From assembly GCF_002879645.1 (NCBI RefSeq), contig NZ_PNRE01000035.1, positions 4,755 to 51,581 of the forward strand: a stretch of 46,827 bases of DNA, in the 5' to 3' direction. Source of the stretch: Halomonas heilongjiangensis (GTDB taxonomy: Bacteria; Pseudomonadota; Gammaproteobacteria; Pseudomonadales; Halomonadaceae). The notes under the pieces are model-generated. The model ran no database searches and was not told the DNA's origin. It was given only the letters and a program-made list of their open reading frames with translations. Shown here one piece after another: positions 27,856 through 37,000 of this stretch. Each line of letters opens with the position of its first letter. Position 1 is the stretch's first letter. The translations under genes and the position numbers were made by a program.

Positions 27856-27928
27856 TGCCCGGTGATGTCCGGGTCCTGTGCTGAACTTCCACTGAGAGGT
27901 AACGTCAGGAAGGGCTCGATGGGCCCTG

Positions 27929-28105
27929 TGGGGTCAGATCCTGAGGAACCCCCAAAAGCCTTACTGTAAAATCAGCATGTTGAGAGCATTTTGGCGGCGG
28001 ACTGCCAGCGCTGGGAGGCCCTAGGGGGTCAGACCCCGGCGGTGTCGAATTCGCTCGCCACGTGCACCAAGACAAGCCTGGCAACTTGGCTGGGGTCTGA
28101 CCCCA
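27929..28105. repeat. Dispersed GGGGTC-AGACCCC dyads
   Basis: The dyad occurs three times in an otherwise empty stretch: imperfect at 27929-27941 (TGGGGTCAGATCC), perfect GGGGTCAGACCCC at 28025-28037, and the opposite orientation TGGGGTCTGACCCCA at 28091-28105. The last two are about 66 bp apart and inverted, so they could form a large stem-loop. From memory, this palindrome recurs in many proteobacterial genomes, sometimes near REP-associated transposases, but no transposase is visible here. Confidence 0.6.
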
Positions 28106-28107
28106 TA

Positions 28108-28234
28108 GGGGCGGGCCTCGGCGCCTTTATTCGGCGAACATGCCGCCATCATCGAGAAATTCGTGGGGACCCCGCAGGGGCGGCCTCGGCGCCTTTTTCG
28201 CCGAACATGCCGCCATCGTCGAGATATTCGCGGG
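28108..28234. repeat. Two direct copies of a 58-60 bp repeat
   Basis: Copy 1 (28108-28167) and copy 2 (28177-28234) share a core of GGCCTCGGCGCCTTT, then a GGCGAACATGCCGCCATC block, then TCGAGA.ATTCG.GGG, with only scattered differences. The unit spacing is 69 bp. They lie between the Tad operon end and the stop of the minus-strand AraC gene. Together with the dyads, the 470-bp space 27784-28253 contains no gene I would defend. Confidence 0.7.
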
Positions 28235-28253
28235 CAGAACCAGGAGCCACCAT

Positions 28254-29156
28254 TTACCGTGCCAGGCAGGGGGCGTGTTGCCGCATCATCGCCATATGAT
28301 TGTCGAGACTCTCGATCTGGTGGTGGGGGCCATGGTCGGTGATGGGCTGAAGCTGGCCATACTGGACGGTCAGCGTCTGGCGATAGGCGGTCGGCGTCTG
28401 GCCGACGTGCTTCTGGAAGGTGCGTGTGAAGTAGGAGAGATCGCGAAAGCCGACGCTGAAGCAGACATCGGTGACCGATACCCTGGGGTTGGCCAGCAGG
28501 CGCTGCGCCTCGTTGATGCGGCGCCGTAGCAGGAACTCCTGGAAGGTGGTGCCGGTGAGCTTCCTGAACAGCCGGCTGAGCTGGAAGGCGCTGAGGCCGC
28601 AGCGCTCCGCCACGTCGGCCTGGGCGATCTTCTGGTGCAGGTGCTGCTCGATGAAGGTGATGGCGAGGTCGAGCCGCGCGTGCTGGTCGCCGGGCGCCGG
28701 GAAGCGGATGCGTGCCTCTGCGGGGATCTGGTTGCTCACCTCCGTGGCTTTCCGGGTACTGCCTGCGGTGCGCTCGGGCAGCCTCAGGTCGCGGAGGGTG
28801 TCCACGACCTCCATGAACCTGGCCAGGTCCACGGGTTGCACGAAGTAGTCCCACACACGGGTGCGGAAGGCCCAGACCGCCAGGCTTTCCGAATGAGCCT
28901 GGGTCACCATCAGCAGCGGAACCGAAGCGATACGCTGCTTGGCCTGACGCAGGTCCGCCAGCCCCTGGAGATCGGGGTAATCGAACTGGAAGCAGGCCGC
29001 AATGGGCGGCCGGTTCGTCATGATCGGGATCGGGTCCTGGCCTGCGTCGACGAGTCTGACGTCATACCCCCTTTGCACCAGGGCCTGATGGTAGTCCTTC
29101 TCGTGAGTTTCCTGAAGATCGCGAACCACAACTAACACGTAGTCATGAGCCTGCAT
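28254..29156 (-). CDS. AraC-family regulator with degenerate receiver domain
   Basis: A 300-residue DNA-binding protein. Residues 1-125 resemble a response-regulator receiver, but the phospho-acceptor region reads CFQFDYPDLQG (55-65) with the Asp misplaced relative to the Pro. The usual Lys-Pro is Gln-Pro (107-108), so phosphorylation is doubtful. Residues about 160-260 form the AraC domain: first helix-turn-helix at 178-198 (QADVAERCGLSAFQLSRLF) and second at 228-250, including VCFSVGFRDLSYFTRTFQKH and GQTPTAYR. A 40-residue tail follows. I chose ATG 29156, since translation from 29216 would add 20 unlikely residues. It converges on the Tad operon and is a candidate regulator of it, by position only. 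Confidence 0.85.
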   Translation of the reverse strand: MQAHDYVLVVVRDLQETHEKDYHQALVQRGYDVRLVDAGQDPIPIMTNRPPIAACFQFDYPDLQGLADLRQAKQRIASVPLLMVTQAHSESLAVWAFRTRVWDYFVQPVDLARFMEVVDTLRDLRLPERTAGSTRKATEVSNQIPAEARIRFPAPGDQHARLDLAITFIEQHLHQKIAQADVAERCGLSAFQLSRLFRKLTGTTFQEFLLRRRINEAQRLLANPRVSVTDVCFSVGFRDLSYFTRTFQKHVGQTPTAYRQTLTVQYGQLQPITDHGPHHQIESLDNHMAMMRQHAPCLAR

Positions 29157-29528
29157 GACGAAGGTCCCCCTTGTGCCCCTACCTGCCGTTACATCCGGTG
29201 CTCTTGTTATCACCAAGGCACCCGTTCTTATAACGTTATGTGCTGCGTGCGCTCTGTATACCCTGTTTTCGTCTCATTGTAGCTTTGTGTATCGAGTTGT
29301 GTGCTTTTATTTCTAAATGTCGAGGAGTAAATAACTGGGTCTCGAAGTATGAGATACCTCATGCTGATGGGGGAGACGCACCCGATATCATGCCTGGGGC
29401 AATGACCCCGAGATCGCCGTCGGGGCCGTCCGGTGGGCTCAGGCCAGCGACCGAGAACGCTTGCCACAGGCACCACACCATTCTGGTAGAATCGCCGGCC
29501 TTTGTGCCGATAGCGATGGTGATGCCCT
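29157..29528. promoter_or_regulatory. AT-rich divergent region between araC-type gene and flavoprotein gene
   Basis: 372 bp with clearly lower GC than the neighbours, especially 29220-29345. It contains the perfect palindrome ATAACGTTAT (29230-29239) on the regulator side, a possible autoregulatory site, and the dyad ATGAG-ATAC-CTCAT (29349-29362). On the flavoprotein side an extended -10 (TGGTAGAAT, -10 TAGAAT at 29487-29492) follows a TTGCCA at 29461-29466, but the 20-bp spacing is long. No gene is supported here. Confidence 0.45.
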
Positions 29529-30725
29529 ATGCGCCCCCAACCCGATGTCGTGGTGATCGGTGCCGGTGCCGCCGGCCTGATGTGCGCGCTGACCGCCGGC
29601 TTTGCCGGGCGGCGCGTGCTGGTGCTGGATCACGCCAACAAGGCCGGCAAGAAGATCCTGATGTCCGGCGGCGGGCGCTGCAACTTCACCAACCTGGCCA
29701 CCGGCCCCGCCAATTTCTTCTCCGCCAACCCCCATTTCTGCATCTCGGCGCTGAAGCGCTATCGTCCCGAGCACTTCGTCGAGCTGGTCGAGCGCCACGG
29801 CGTCGAGTACGTGGAGAAGGCACCGGGCCAGCTGTTCTGTGCCCACTCGGCCAAGGAGCTGCTCGGCGTGCTGCTCACCGAGTGCGACTGGGCCGGGGTG
29901 GATATCCGCCTCGAGACCGCGGTCGAGAACATCGAGAGGGTGGGGGAGGGCATGCGGCTCGAGACCTCGATCGGGCGTATCGACACCGGCGCCGTGGTGG
30001 TGGCCACCGGGGGCCTGTCGGTTCCCACCATGGGGGCCTCCGGCTTCGGCTACGATGTGGCCCGCCGATTCGGCCTCGCGGTCACCGAGACGCGCCCGGC
30101 CCTGGTGCCCTTCACCCTCACCTCGCACTGGAAGGAGAGGGCCTCCGCCCTGGCCGGCGTCTCATGCGAGGTGGGCGTACGGACCCTGCGCGACGGCGAA
30201 CCGCGGGGGCACTATGCCGAGCCGATGCTGTTCACCCACCGCGGCCTCTCGGGGCCGGCCATGCTGCAGATCTCGAGCTTCTGGGAGCCCGGTGACGAGC
30301 TGGTCATCGACCTGCTGCCCGGCGTCGATGCCTTCGAGGCGCTGACGGCGGCGCGCCGCGACACCCCCAGGCGGCAGCTCTCCAGCTGGCTCGCCGAACG
30401 GTTTTCCAGGCGGCTGGCCCAGGCGCTCGTCGAGTGGCATGGCGGCGACGGCCTTCTCGCCGAACGCTCCAATGCCGAGCTTGCCGCCTGGGCCGCGCGC
30501 CTCGGCGACTGGCGTCTCAAGCCCGCCGGTACCGAGGGCTGGCGCACCGCCGAGGTGACCCTGGGCGGGGTCGATACCCGGGCGATCTCGTCGAAGACCT
30601 TCGCCGTCGACGGCCTGTCGCCGCTTCGCTTCATCGGCGAAGTGCTCGACGTCACCGGCGAACTCGGCGGCTACAACTTCCAGTGGGCCTGGGCTAGCGG
30701 TGTCGCCTGCGGCAATTCCCTCTAG
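29529..30725 (+). CDS. BaiN/HI0933-family FAD-dependent oxidoreductase (YhiN-like)
   Basis: A 398-residue flavoprotein. The N-terminal Rossmann motif VVVIGAGAAGLMCALTAG (residues 7-24) binds FAD. The family-specific KAGKKILMSGGGRCNFTN (about 38-55) follows, then VVVATGGLSVPTMGASG (about 157-173) and a C-terminal FAD contact, GELGGYNFQWAWASG (about 378-392). The family is widespread but its physiological substrate is generally unknown; one distant member reduces bile-acid intermediates in gut bacteria. The protein should be soluble. It is monocistronic and followed by a dispersed repeat. Confidence 0.9.
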   Translation: MRPQPDVVVIGAGAAGLMCALTAGFAGRRVLVLDHANKAGKKILMSGGGRCNFTNLATGPANFFSANPHFCISALKRYRPEHFVELVERHGVEYVEKAPGQLFCAHSAKELLGVLLTECDWAGVDIRLETAVENIERVGEGMRLETSIGRIDTGAVVVATGGLSVPTMGASGFGYDVARRFGLAVTETRPALVPFTLTSHWKERASALAGVSCEVGVRTLRDGEPRGHYAEPMLFTHRGLSGPAMLQISSFWEPGDELVIDLLPGVDAFEALTAARRDTPRRQLSSWLAERFSRRLAQALVEWHGGDGLLAERSNAELAAWAARLGDWRLKPAGTEGWRTAEVTLGGVDTRAISSKTFAVDGLSPLRFIGEVLDVTGELGGYNFQWAWASGVACGNSL

Positions 30726-30774
30726 GCTTTCCGAAAACTGCCTGCGCTCGTCGACTTTACGGACAACGCCTAGG
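30722..30774. repeat. Dispersed stem-loop repeat, copy A
   Basis: CTAGGC (30722-30727, overlapping the flavoprotein stop) pairs with GCCTAG (30768-30773), with CCG/CGG inside. The 3' half, starting CGCTCGTCGACTTT at 30745, closely matches copy B after the tetR gene (31510-31538): about 22 of 29 bases. It may serve as a transcription-end structure. Confidence 0.55.
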
Positions 30775-30851
30775 CTCGGCTCGCGCTACAGCCACCTCCG
30801 CGCTCCGGGTCTATGCTGCTCTCAGGTAGGAGACAAGTTGAGAGGGCAGAG

Positions 30852-31502
30852 ATGAGCATGATTTCCGTCCATCACGAGCCGGGGGTCGACGAGACCCCGT
30901 TCGCCGAGCGCGTCGTGGAGGAAGCGGTACGCCAGGCCGAGGTCCTCGGCTGGGAGGCGGTACGCCTGACCGAGGTGGCGGCCCGCCTCGAGGTGCCGGT
31001 GAGCCGCGTGCTGGCCGAGTACCGGGATCTCGATGCGGTAGCCAATGCCTGGTTCCGGCGTGGCTGGCTGGCGATGCTGGCCGAGAAGCCCGAGGGCTTT
31101 GCCCAGTGGCCGGAGCGGGCACGCCTGGAGCACTGCCTGCTGGCCTGGTTCGGGGCCTTCGCCGGCCACCGCCGGGTCACCGTGGAGATGCTGCGCACCA
31201 AGGCACACCCACCCCACCTGCATACCTGGGTGCCGATGGTCTTCGACCTCTCGCGCACCATCCAGTGGTTGCGCGAGGCGGCAGGCCTCGAGGCTCGCTA
31301 CGGTACCCGCCGCGCCCAGCTCGAGGAGATGGCCCTGACGGCCCTGTTCATGGCCACCCTGGCGGTGTGGTCCCGCGATCACAGCGACAACCAGACCCGG
31401 ACCCGGCACTTCCTCGAGAAACGGCTGAGCCGAGGCGATGGCTGGATGAAGTGGGTGCCGGGGGGCGGGCACGGCAGGGCAACGGCTGCCGCGACACTCT
31501 AG
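30852..31502 (+). CDS. TetR/AcrR-family transcriptional regulator
   Basis: A 216-residue predicted regulator. The N-terminal third is the TetR helix-turn-helix region: VVEEAVRQAEVLGWEAVRLTEVAARLEVPVSRVLAEYRDLDAVANAWF (about residues 17-64, quoted here only as a landmark by its ends, ERVV to AWF). The remainder is a helical ligand/dimer domain with many Trp and His residues. Start chosen at ATG 30852 (GAGGG 6 nt upstream); the longer frame from 30813 would read through its own leader. No obvious target operon is adjacent: the flavoprotein is upstream on the same strand and the yqj cluster converges from the right. Confidence 0.75.
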   Translation: MSMISVHHEPGVDETPFAERVVEEAVRQAEVLGWEAVRLTEVAARLEVPVSRVLAEYRDLDAVANAWFRRGWLAMLAEKPEGFAQWPERARLEHCLLAWFGAFAGHRRVTVEMLRTKAHPPHLHTWVPMVFDLSRTIQWLREAAGLEARYGTRRAQLEEMALTALFMATLAVWSRDHSDNQTRTRHFLEKRLSRGDGWMKWVPGGGHGRATAAATL

Positions 31503-31509
31503 TTACCAT

Positions 31510-31538
31510 CGCTCGCCGACTTTTCAGACAGTGCCTGG
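31510..31538. repeat. Dispersed repeat, copy B
   Basis: CGCTCGCCGACTTTTCAGAC and the following GTGCCTGG match copy A (30745-30773) at about 22 of 29 positions. It begins 7 nt after the tetR stop, as copy A begins at the flavoprotein stop. The rest of 31503-31638 contains only a short hydrophobic open frame without a start codon. Confidence 0.5.
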
Positions 31539-31638
31539 CGGCATGACCCGGGTGGTGGTTCAGAGGAAGCGGCCGCCGGACGCGATGGCCACGGTGACGA
31601 GCCCCAGGATCAGGTTGAGGCCGATCAGGCGACGGGAG

Positions 31639-31959
31639 TCAGTGCAGCAGGCGCCGCACGCGCTTGAACAGCAGGACCCCGGCCGCCAGGCGCCGGGCCA
31701 CCCGCAGCACCGAGTTGGGATGGCGAGAGCCCTTCAGCAGCAGCATGCCACCCACCGTATAGAGCGGTACCTTGAAGCGCATCAGGGCGCGCCAGCCGTC
31801 GTCGATGGGGCGGCTGGCCTCGCGCCAGCGGCTGGCCTCGACCAGGATGTCGATGCGCTGCTGCTCGATGGTGGCTTCGAGATGCGCCTTGCGTTCGACA
31901 CGGCCGGGGGCGGTATCGGTCGGTCGAACCGGGAGACGGGACCCGTGGGTGTCAGTCAT
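31639..31959 (-). CDS. YqjK-like small protein
   Basis: A 106-residue protein, last of the yqjD-yqjE-yqjK-like cluster. It has a basic/acidic helical N-terminal half (RKAHLEATIEQQRIDILVEA) and one weakly hydrophobic segment (VPLYTVGGMLLL, about 65-76), with a very basic end (RVARRLAAGVLLFKRVRRLL). Its start overlaps the yqjE stop by 8 nt. Similarity to YqjK is by position and general character; the function of YqjK is unknown. Confidence 0.65.
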   Translation of the reverse strand: MTDTHGSRLPVRPTDTAPGRVERKAHLEATIEQQRIDILVEASRWREASRPIDDGWRALMRFKVPLYTVGGMLLLKGSRHPNSVLRVARRLAAGVLLFKRVRRLLH

Positions 31960-32344
31960 GGCGGGAGCGCTCCACCAGCTCGCGATCGGTGGCCAGGTGC
32001 TTGAGCGTGCTCACGAGCAGGGTTCGGCGGCGGGCCAATTGGCGCACCCACAGCGCGAGCGCGGTACCGCTGCCGAGCAGTACCAGCGCACTGACGCCGA
32101 TGGCGACCAGTCGGTGGCTGTCCCAGAACATCACCACCACCAGCAGCGTCAGCACGGCGAGACCGAGCAGCAGCAGCAGCAGGCTCAGCCCGGCGAGCAG
32201 CAGCAGGGTGACGAGCCGGGCGCGCTCCTCCTCGAGTTCCAGGACGGCGAGACGCAGCCGCGTCTCGCCGGTGGCCAGCAGGCTACCCAGCAGGCGCTTG
32301 CCGGCGGTGAACAGTCGCTGTGCCGGTCCCTGGCTCTCCGCCAT
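31952..32344 (-). CDS. yqjE: YqjE-like (phage holin superfamily) membrane protein
   Basis: A 130-residue inner-membrane protein with two transmembrane segments (about 44-68, TLLLLAGLSLLLLLLGLAVL, and about 78-98) linked by a short loop. An N-terminal amphipathic part (RLFTAGKRLLGSLLATGETRLRLAVLELEEE) is the family hallmark. The start codon overlaps the yqjD stop (ATGA). In enterobacteria the yqjD-yqjE-yqjK genes are growth-phase controlled and YqjD binds ribosomes at the membrane; whether that holds here is untested. Confidence 0.8.
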   Translation of the reverse strand: MAESQGPAQRLFTAGKRLLGSLLATGETRLRLAVLELEEERARLVTLLLLAGLSLLLLLLGLAVLTLLVVVMFWDSHRLVAIGVSALVLLGSGTALALWVRQLARRRTLLVSTLKHLATDRELVERSRHD

Positions 32345-32676
32345 CAGCGACGCCCGATCAGCATGCCGATGACGACTCCCATCGCGGCGCCGATGCCGAT
32401 GCTGGTCCAGGGGTTGTCATGCACATAGCGATCGCAGGCATCGGCCTGGTGGGTGAGGGTGTCGCGGGTCTCACCGTACAACCGTTCGCCGCGGGCCTCG
32501 AGACGGTCGCGGGTATCCCTGAGGCGCTTCTCGGCACGTTCGCGCAGCTCCTTGATGTTGCTGCGGGAGTCGTCGGCGGTGGCGTTGACCAGCTCCTCGA
32601 TGGTCTGGGTCAGGTGATGCAGGTCTTCCTTGAGCTGCTGGGCAGACTCATGAGTATGGGAGGTTCGGCTTGCCAT
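32344..32676 (-). CDS. yqjD: YqjD/ElaB-family (DUF883) membrane-anchored protein
   Basis: A 110-residue tail-anchored protein: a long charged amphipathic helix (about 12-80, with repeated Arg/Glu) followed by a C-terminal glycine-rich membrane segment (TSIGIGAAMGVVIGMLIGRR, 91-110), which is diagnostic of the DUF883 family. The E. coli members YqjD and ElaB associate with ribosomes in stationary phase. It is first gene of a three-gene overlapping operon. The ATG at 32676 has an AGGAAG ribosome site. Confidence 0.88.
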   Translation of the reverse strand: MASRTSHTHESAQQLKEDLHHLTQTIEELVNATADDSRSNIKELRERAEKRLRDTRDRLEARGERLYGETRDTLTHQADACDRYVHDNPWTSIGIGAAMGVVIGMLIGRR

Positions 32677-32787
32677 CTGGGTCTTCCTCTGACGGTGAAT
32701 GACAGGCTCAGCATAGCAGTCGACGGGGCGACTTCAATACATCCGGTCATGTTCGGCAGGTCGTCGCCACCGATTCACCTGCCAGTA

Positions 32788-33831
32788 TCAGCGGCTCATG
32801 CCGCTGCCGGAGAACAGTGGGTTGAGGCTGAAGCCGATGCCGAGGCGATGAGAGCGCTCGTCGTAGTCGATCATGCTCTCGCCGAAGCCGTAGTAATACT
32901 GGACGTGGCCCCGGATGTTGCCGAACAGCGGCCAGGAGTAATCGAGCTGGGTACCCATGTGTCCGGCGCTGGGGTTGCCGCGCCACAGCAGGCTGAGCTC
33001 CTGGTCGCCGAAGCGGTGGGCGAGGGTCACATCGCCGTAGCCCATGTAGCGCTCGATATCGGGGTTGTCGTCGTCGCCGTCGGATTCCGGGACTCGCCAA
33101 TGGGGCGCCAGGCTGAAGGCCCAGTCGCCGTTGATGAAGGTCGATTCCAGGATCACCCGGTTCCAACTGCGAGAGTGGGCATTGGAGCGACCGTTGGACT
33201 GGTGGTTGAAGGCCACCCGGTTGTTGATGTTGGTCCAGCCGAGCAGCGACCAGCGGTTGTCGAAGTCCAGATAGACCTCGGGTTCGTAGTTGGTCTCGCG
33301 GAAGGGCGAAGAGGAGTCGGCATTGTAGGCCTGCCACCAGCTGCGCTGGGTGTAGGCGAAGTAGAGGTCGCCGTTGTCAACGAACAGGTCCTCGACCAGG
33401 TTGAACTTGGCACTGAACTGGAACTTCACCTCGGCGCGATCCGGAGCGCTGCCGCCGCTGTCGAAGCCCTCGCTGTCGGGGTTGCGGTTGTAGCTCAGTG
33501 GCAGCAGGTAGTTGCGTCGGTGCGTGGTGATGGCGAAGGGGTTGAGTGAGGACTCCCGCTCGAGCTGGCGACGCTCCTCCACCACTTCGAGGTCGTGTTC
33601 GATCTCGGCGGCGAGCCGCGCTTCCGGGGCGGATGCCTCGTCCCGGGCCTGCCGCTCATCCTCGGCCAGTTGCTGGCTCAGCGACTCGAGTTCGTTGTTC
33701 AGGGCGTCGATGCGCGATTCGATGGCAGTCCGCTCGTCGACGGTGAGACGTGCTTCCTCGGCCAGGGCTAGAGTGGCTGACCCCAGCAGCAGAGGCAGGG
33801 CGAGCAGCGAAGCTGAACGAGGAGGAATCAT
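32788..33831 (-). CDS. pldA: Outer-membrane phospholipase A (OMPLA)
   Basis: A 347-residue outer-membrane beta-barrel hydrolase that cleaves mislocalised phospholipids. It has a signal peptide (SLLALPLLLGSATLALA, cut near residue 24) and an unusual charged, probably coiled-coil region (about 28-95) before the barrel. The catalytic set fits exactly: FNHQSNGRS gives His-210 and Ser-212, and Asn-224 lies 12 residues on, the spacing of His142/Ser144/Asn156 in E. coli. The C-terminus is SGSGMSR rather than an aromatic residue, which is slightly unusual for a barrel. I chose ATG 33831, which gives a clean signal peptide; an upstream in-frame ATG at 33855 would add acidic residues. It diverges from the mechanosensitive channel gene. 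Confidence 0.88.
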   Translation of the reverse strand: MIPPRSASLLALPLLLGSATLALAEEARLTVDERTAIESRIDALNNELESLSQQLAEDERQARDEASAPEARLAAEIEHDLEVVEERRQLERESSLNPFAITTHRRNYLLPLSYNRNPDSEGFDSGGSAPDRAEVKFQFSAKFNLVEDLFVDNGDLYFAYTQRSWWQAYNADSSSPFRETNYEPEVYLDFDNRWSLLGWTNINNRVAFNHQSNGRSNAHSRSWNRVILESTFINGDWAFSLAPHWRVPESDGDDDNPDIERYMGYGDVTLAHRFGDQELSLLWRGNPSAGHMGTQLDYSWPLFGNIRGHVQYYYGFGESMIDYDERSHRLGIGFSLNPLFSGSGMSR

Positions 33832-34019
33832 GACGTCGTCGACCGTGTATGACATGTGACCGTCGTTCTACCATGCCGGGGGGGCAAGTCAACCGTGGCG
33901 ATGCGGCGACGTTGCTGTATCCACCTGGCGACGGCATTGCCTTGCCGCGCCGGGAGGTCGAGAATTGCCCCCAGCGGCCGGCTCGGCCAGGATTCTGCCC
34001 AAGGGAGTCAGTGATCAGG

Positions 34020-37000
34020 ATGCGACGTGAACGAGGCTCCCGGGGGTGGGAGCATATCAGGCGGGCCATGGCCGGCTGGGTGATCCTGCTGCTGCTGGGC
34101 CTGGTGCTCGAGGTACACGCCAACGAGGCGCTGCCGGAACGAGCCGAGGTGGAAGAGCGGCTCGCGGCGTTGCAGCCCGAGGAGGGCGAGACGCCCAGCG
34201 ATGCCGACCAGCGCCGCACCGAGATGCTCGAGGCGGTCCTGGAGGGGCTGGAACAGCTGGCCGAGACGGAGGAACGACTGCAGGCCCTGGAGGAGCGGGT
34301 GGAGCAGGCGCCGGCCGAGCTGCTGCGCCTGCAGCGTGAGCTGCTGGAGGAGGAGGAGGCAGCTGCATCCCTTTCCGCCACCGACCTGGACGATGAGCCC
34401 CTGGATGAACTCGAGTATCGCCAGCAGGAGGCGGTGTTCGATCTGCAACAACTGCAGGATCGCCTCGCCGAGGTCAATTCCCAGCTGCTCTCCGCCCAGA
34501 CCCTGCCCGAGCGGGCCCAGCAGGCCATCGCCGAGGCGATGCAGGCCGTCGAGGAGTCCCGCCGCTCGCTGGACGAGCTGGAGGCAAGGGGGCTGGCCGA
34601 GGATGATCCCAGGCTCTGGCAGCAGCAGGTCGAGCGGCAGCTGGCGGAGCAGACCCTGCGGCTGCACCAGCGTTCACTGGGCACCAACACCCGACTGCGC
34701 GAGATCGCCCAGCAGCGCCGCGACCTCTTGTCGCAGCAGATCACCCGCCAGGAGACCGAGCTGTCGTTGCTGCAGAGCGTCATCGAGCGCCAGCGCCGGC
34801 TCGCTTCGGAGCAGGCGATCGCCGATGCCGCGCGGGACGATCCGCTGCTCGAGGCCGGGCATCCGGTGCTGGAGCGGGCCCAGCAGATCAACCAGGACCT
34901 GAGTCTGGAGCTGCTGCGCGCCAACGACCGTAACAACAGCCTGGTGCGTGACAGCCTGGCGGTCCGCAGCCAGCTCGATCATGTGCGCCAGTTGCAGCGT
35001 AGCCTCAACGAGCAGATCGAGGCGATCCGGGGCAGCCTGCTGCTGTCGCGGATCCTGCGCGAGCAGCGTCGTTCGCTGCCCCAGGTGGATGCCCGCCGCG
35101 ACCTCCAGGACGAGATCGCCGACCTGCGCCTGCGCCAGTTCGACCTGGTTCGCCAGCGCGATGCCTTGCGCCAGAGTGAGCGATTGGCCAATCAGCGCCT
35201 GGAGGAGGCGGGCGTCGAGGTCAGCCCCGCCCTGGTCGAGTCATTGCAGGGCCTCTATCAGTCGCGCCGCGAACTGGTCGATCAGCTCGAGCAGACCTAC
35301 GGCAACCTCTTGAGTGCGGCCATCGAGCTGCAACTCAACCAGCAGCAGCTGCTTGAGACCTCCCGGGAGTTGCGCACCACCATCGACGAGCAGCTGTTCT
35401 GGATCGCCAACACACGGCCGCTGGATCTGTCATGGCTACGCCAGCTGCCGTCGCACCTGCTCACCGAGTGGGCGGAGGGTGAATGGCGCGAGGTGCTGCC
35501 GGTGCACTGGCGCATGCCCGGCCCGGAGGCCCTGCTCGGCGTGCCCTTGCTGCTGGCGGTGGCCGTGTTGCTGTGGTGTCGCCGGCGCATCAAGGCCCGG
35601 CTCGCCGTGCTGCACGAGCAGATCGGACGGTTGCGCAGCGACAGCCAGGGGCACACGCCGCAGGCGGTGGCGCTCAACGCCCTGCTGGCACTTCCCGGCC
35701 CACTGGCACTGGCCGGTGCAGGGGTGGCCCTGGTGGCGGGTGGCCACGGTATCGCCGTGGGCCTCGGCCAGGCCTTCTGGCACCTCTCGCTGGCCTGGGG
35801 CGTGATCGCCTGGTCGCGACGCCTGCTGGTGAGGGACGGCGTGGCCACCAAGCACTTCTACTGGCCGGCAGGCTACGTCGCCCGGTTGCGCTGGCTGCTG
35901 CTGTGGTTGGGGGTGGCGCTGGTGCCGGTGCTGCTGATCTCGACCCTGGCACGGGACGGCGATATCAGCCTGACGCTGCGCCCCCTGGCACTGGGGCTGC
36001 TGCTCGGCGGCCTGGTGGCCATGAGCGTGCTGGCGGCGCGGCTGATCCTGGCCCATGCGCCCTTCTTCGGGGTCAAGCTGTTCCGCTTGATCCTCGGCCT
36101 GGCCATGGCCGCGGTCCCGTTGGTCTTCATCGGCCTGATCGTCGCCGGCTACGAGTACACGGCGCTGAGCCTGGTGGGACGCTTCGTGATCACCCTCTAC
36201 CTGCTGGGTTTGTGGATACTGGTCGAGGCCACCGTGGTGCGAGGGTTGGCGGTGGCGGCGCGTCGTCTCGCCTTCCGGCGTGCGCTGATGCGGCGCCGTG
36301 CCCAGGTGCAGGAGGGGGCCGAGGGCGGCCTCGAGGTGGTGGAGGAGCCGCCACTGGACATGGAGCAGATCAACCAGCAGTCGTTGCGACTGTCCAAGCT
36401 GATCCTGCTGATCGGTTTCGTGTTGCTGCTCTACCTGGTGTGGTCGGACCTGCTGACGGTGCTGGGTTACCTGGACGAGGTGGCGATCTGGGAGACCACC
36501 GACGGCGAGGGGGCCGACCTGGTCGCCAGCACGCTCTCGGTGGCCGACATCTTCACCGCGCTGCTGATCTTCGCCCTGACCCTGATGATGGCCCGCAACC
36601 TGCCGGGGCTGCTCGAGGTGATGGTGCTGTCGCGGTTGGTACTCAAGCAGGGCAGTGCCTATGCCATCACCTCGCTGCTCTCCTACGCCATCATCGGCAC
36701 CGGCCTGGTGATGTCCCTGGCCACCCTGGGCGTGGCCTGGAGCCAATTGCAATGGCTGGTGGCGGCGCTGGGTGTGGGGCTGGGCTTCGGTCTCCAGGAG
36801 ATCTTCGCCAACTTCGTCTCGGGGTTGATCATCCTCTTCGAGCGACCGGTGCGGATCGGCGACACCATCACCCTGGGCAACCTCACCGGCACGGTGAGCA
36901 AGATTCGGATCCGGGCCACCACGGTCACCGACTTCGACCGCAAGGAGATCATCATCCCCAACAAGACCTTCGTCACCGACCAGCTGATCAACTGGTCGCT

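Noticed and set aside
27958..27985. Promoter-like TTACTGTAAAAT sequence that might drive a small RNA.
   Set aside because: No matching upstream element at proper spacing and no clear terminator before the converging AraC gene.
28021..28854. A 277-codon minus-strand frame covering the repeats and the AraC gene in another frame.
   Set aside because: It is the out-of-frame reading of the AraC gene joined to the intergenic repeats.
31560..31634. A short hydrophobic open frame on the minus strand after the YqjK-like gene, ending in SGGRFL.
   Set aside because: It reads like a membrane peptide but has no ATG, GTG or TTG start and no ribosome site; it may be a gene remnant.
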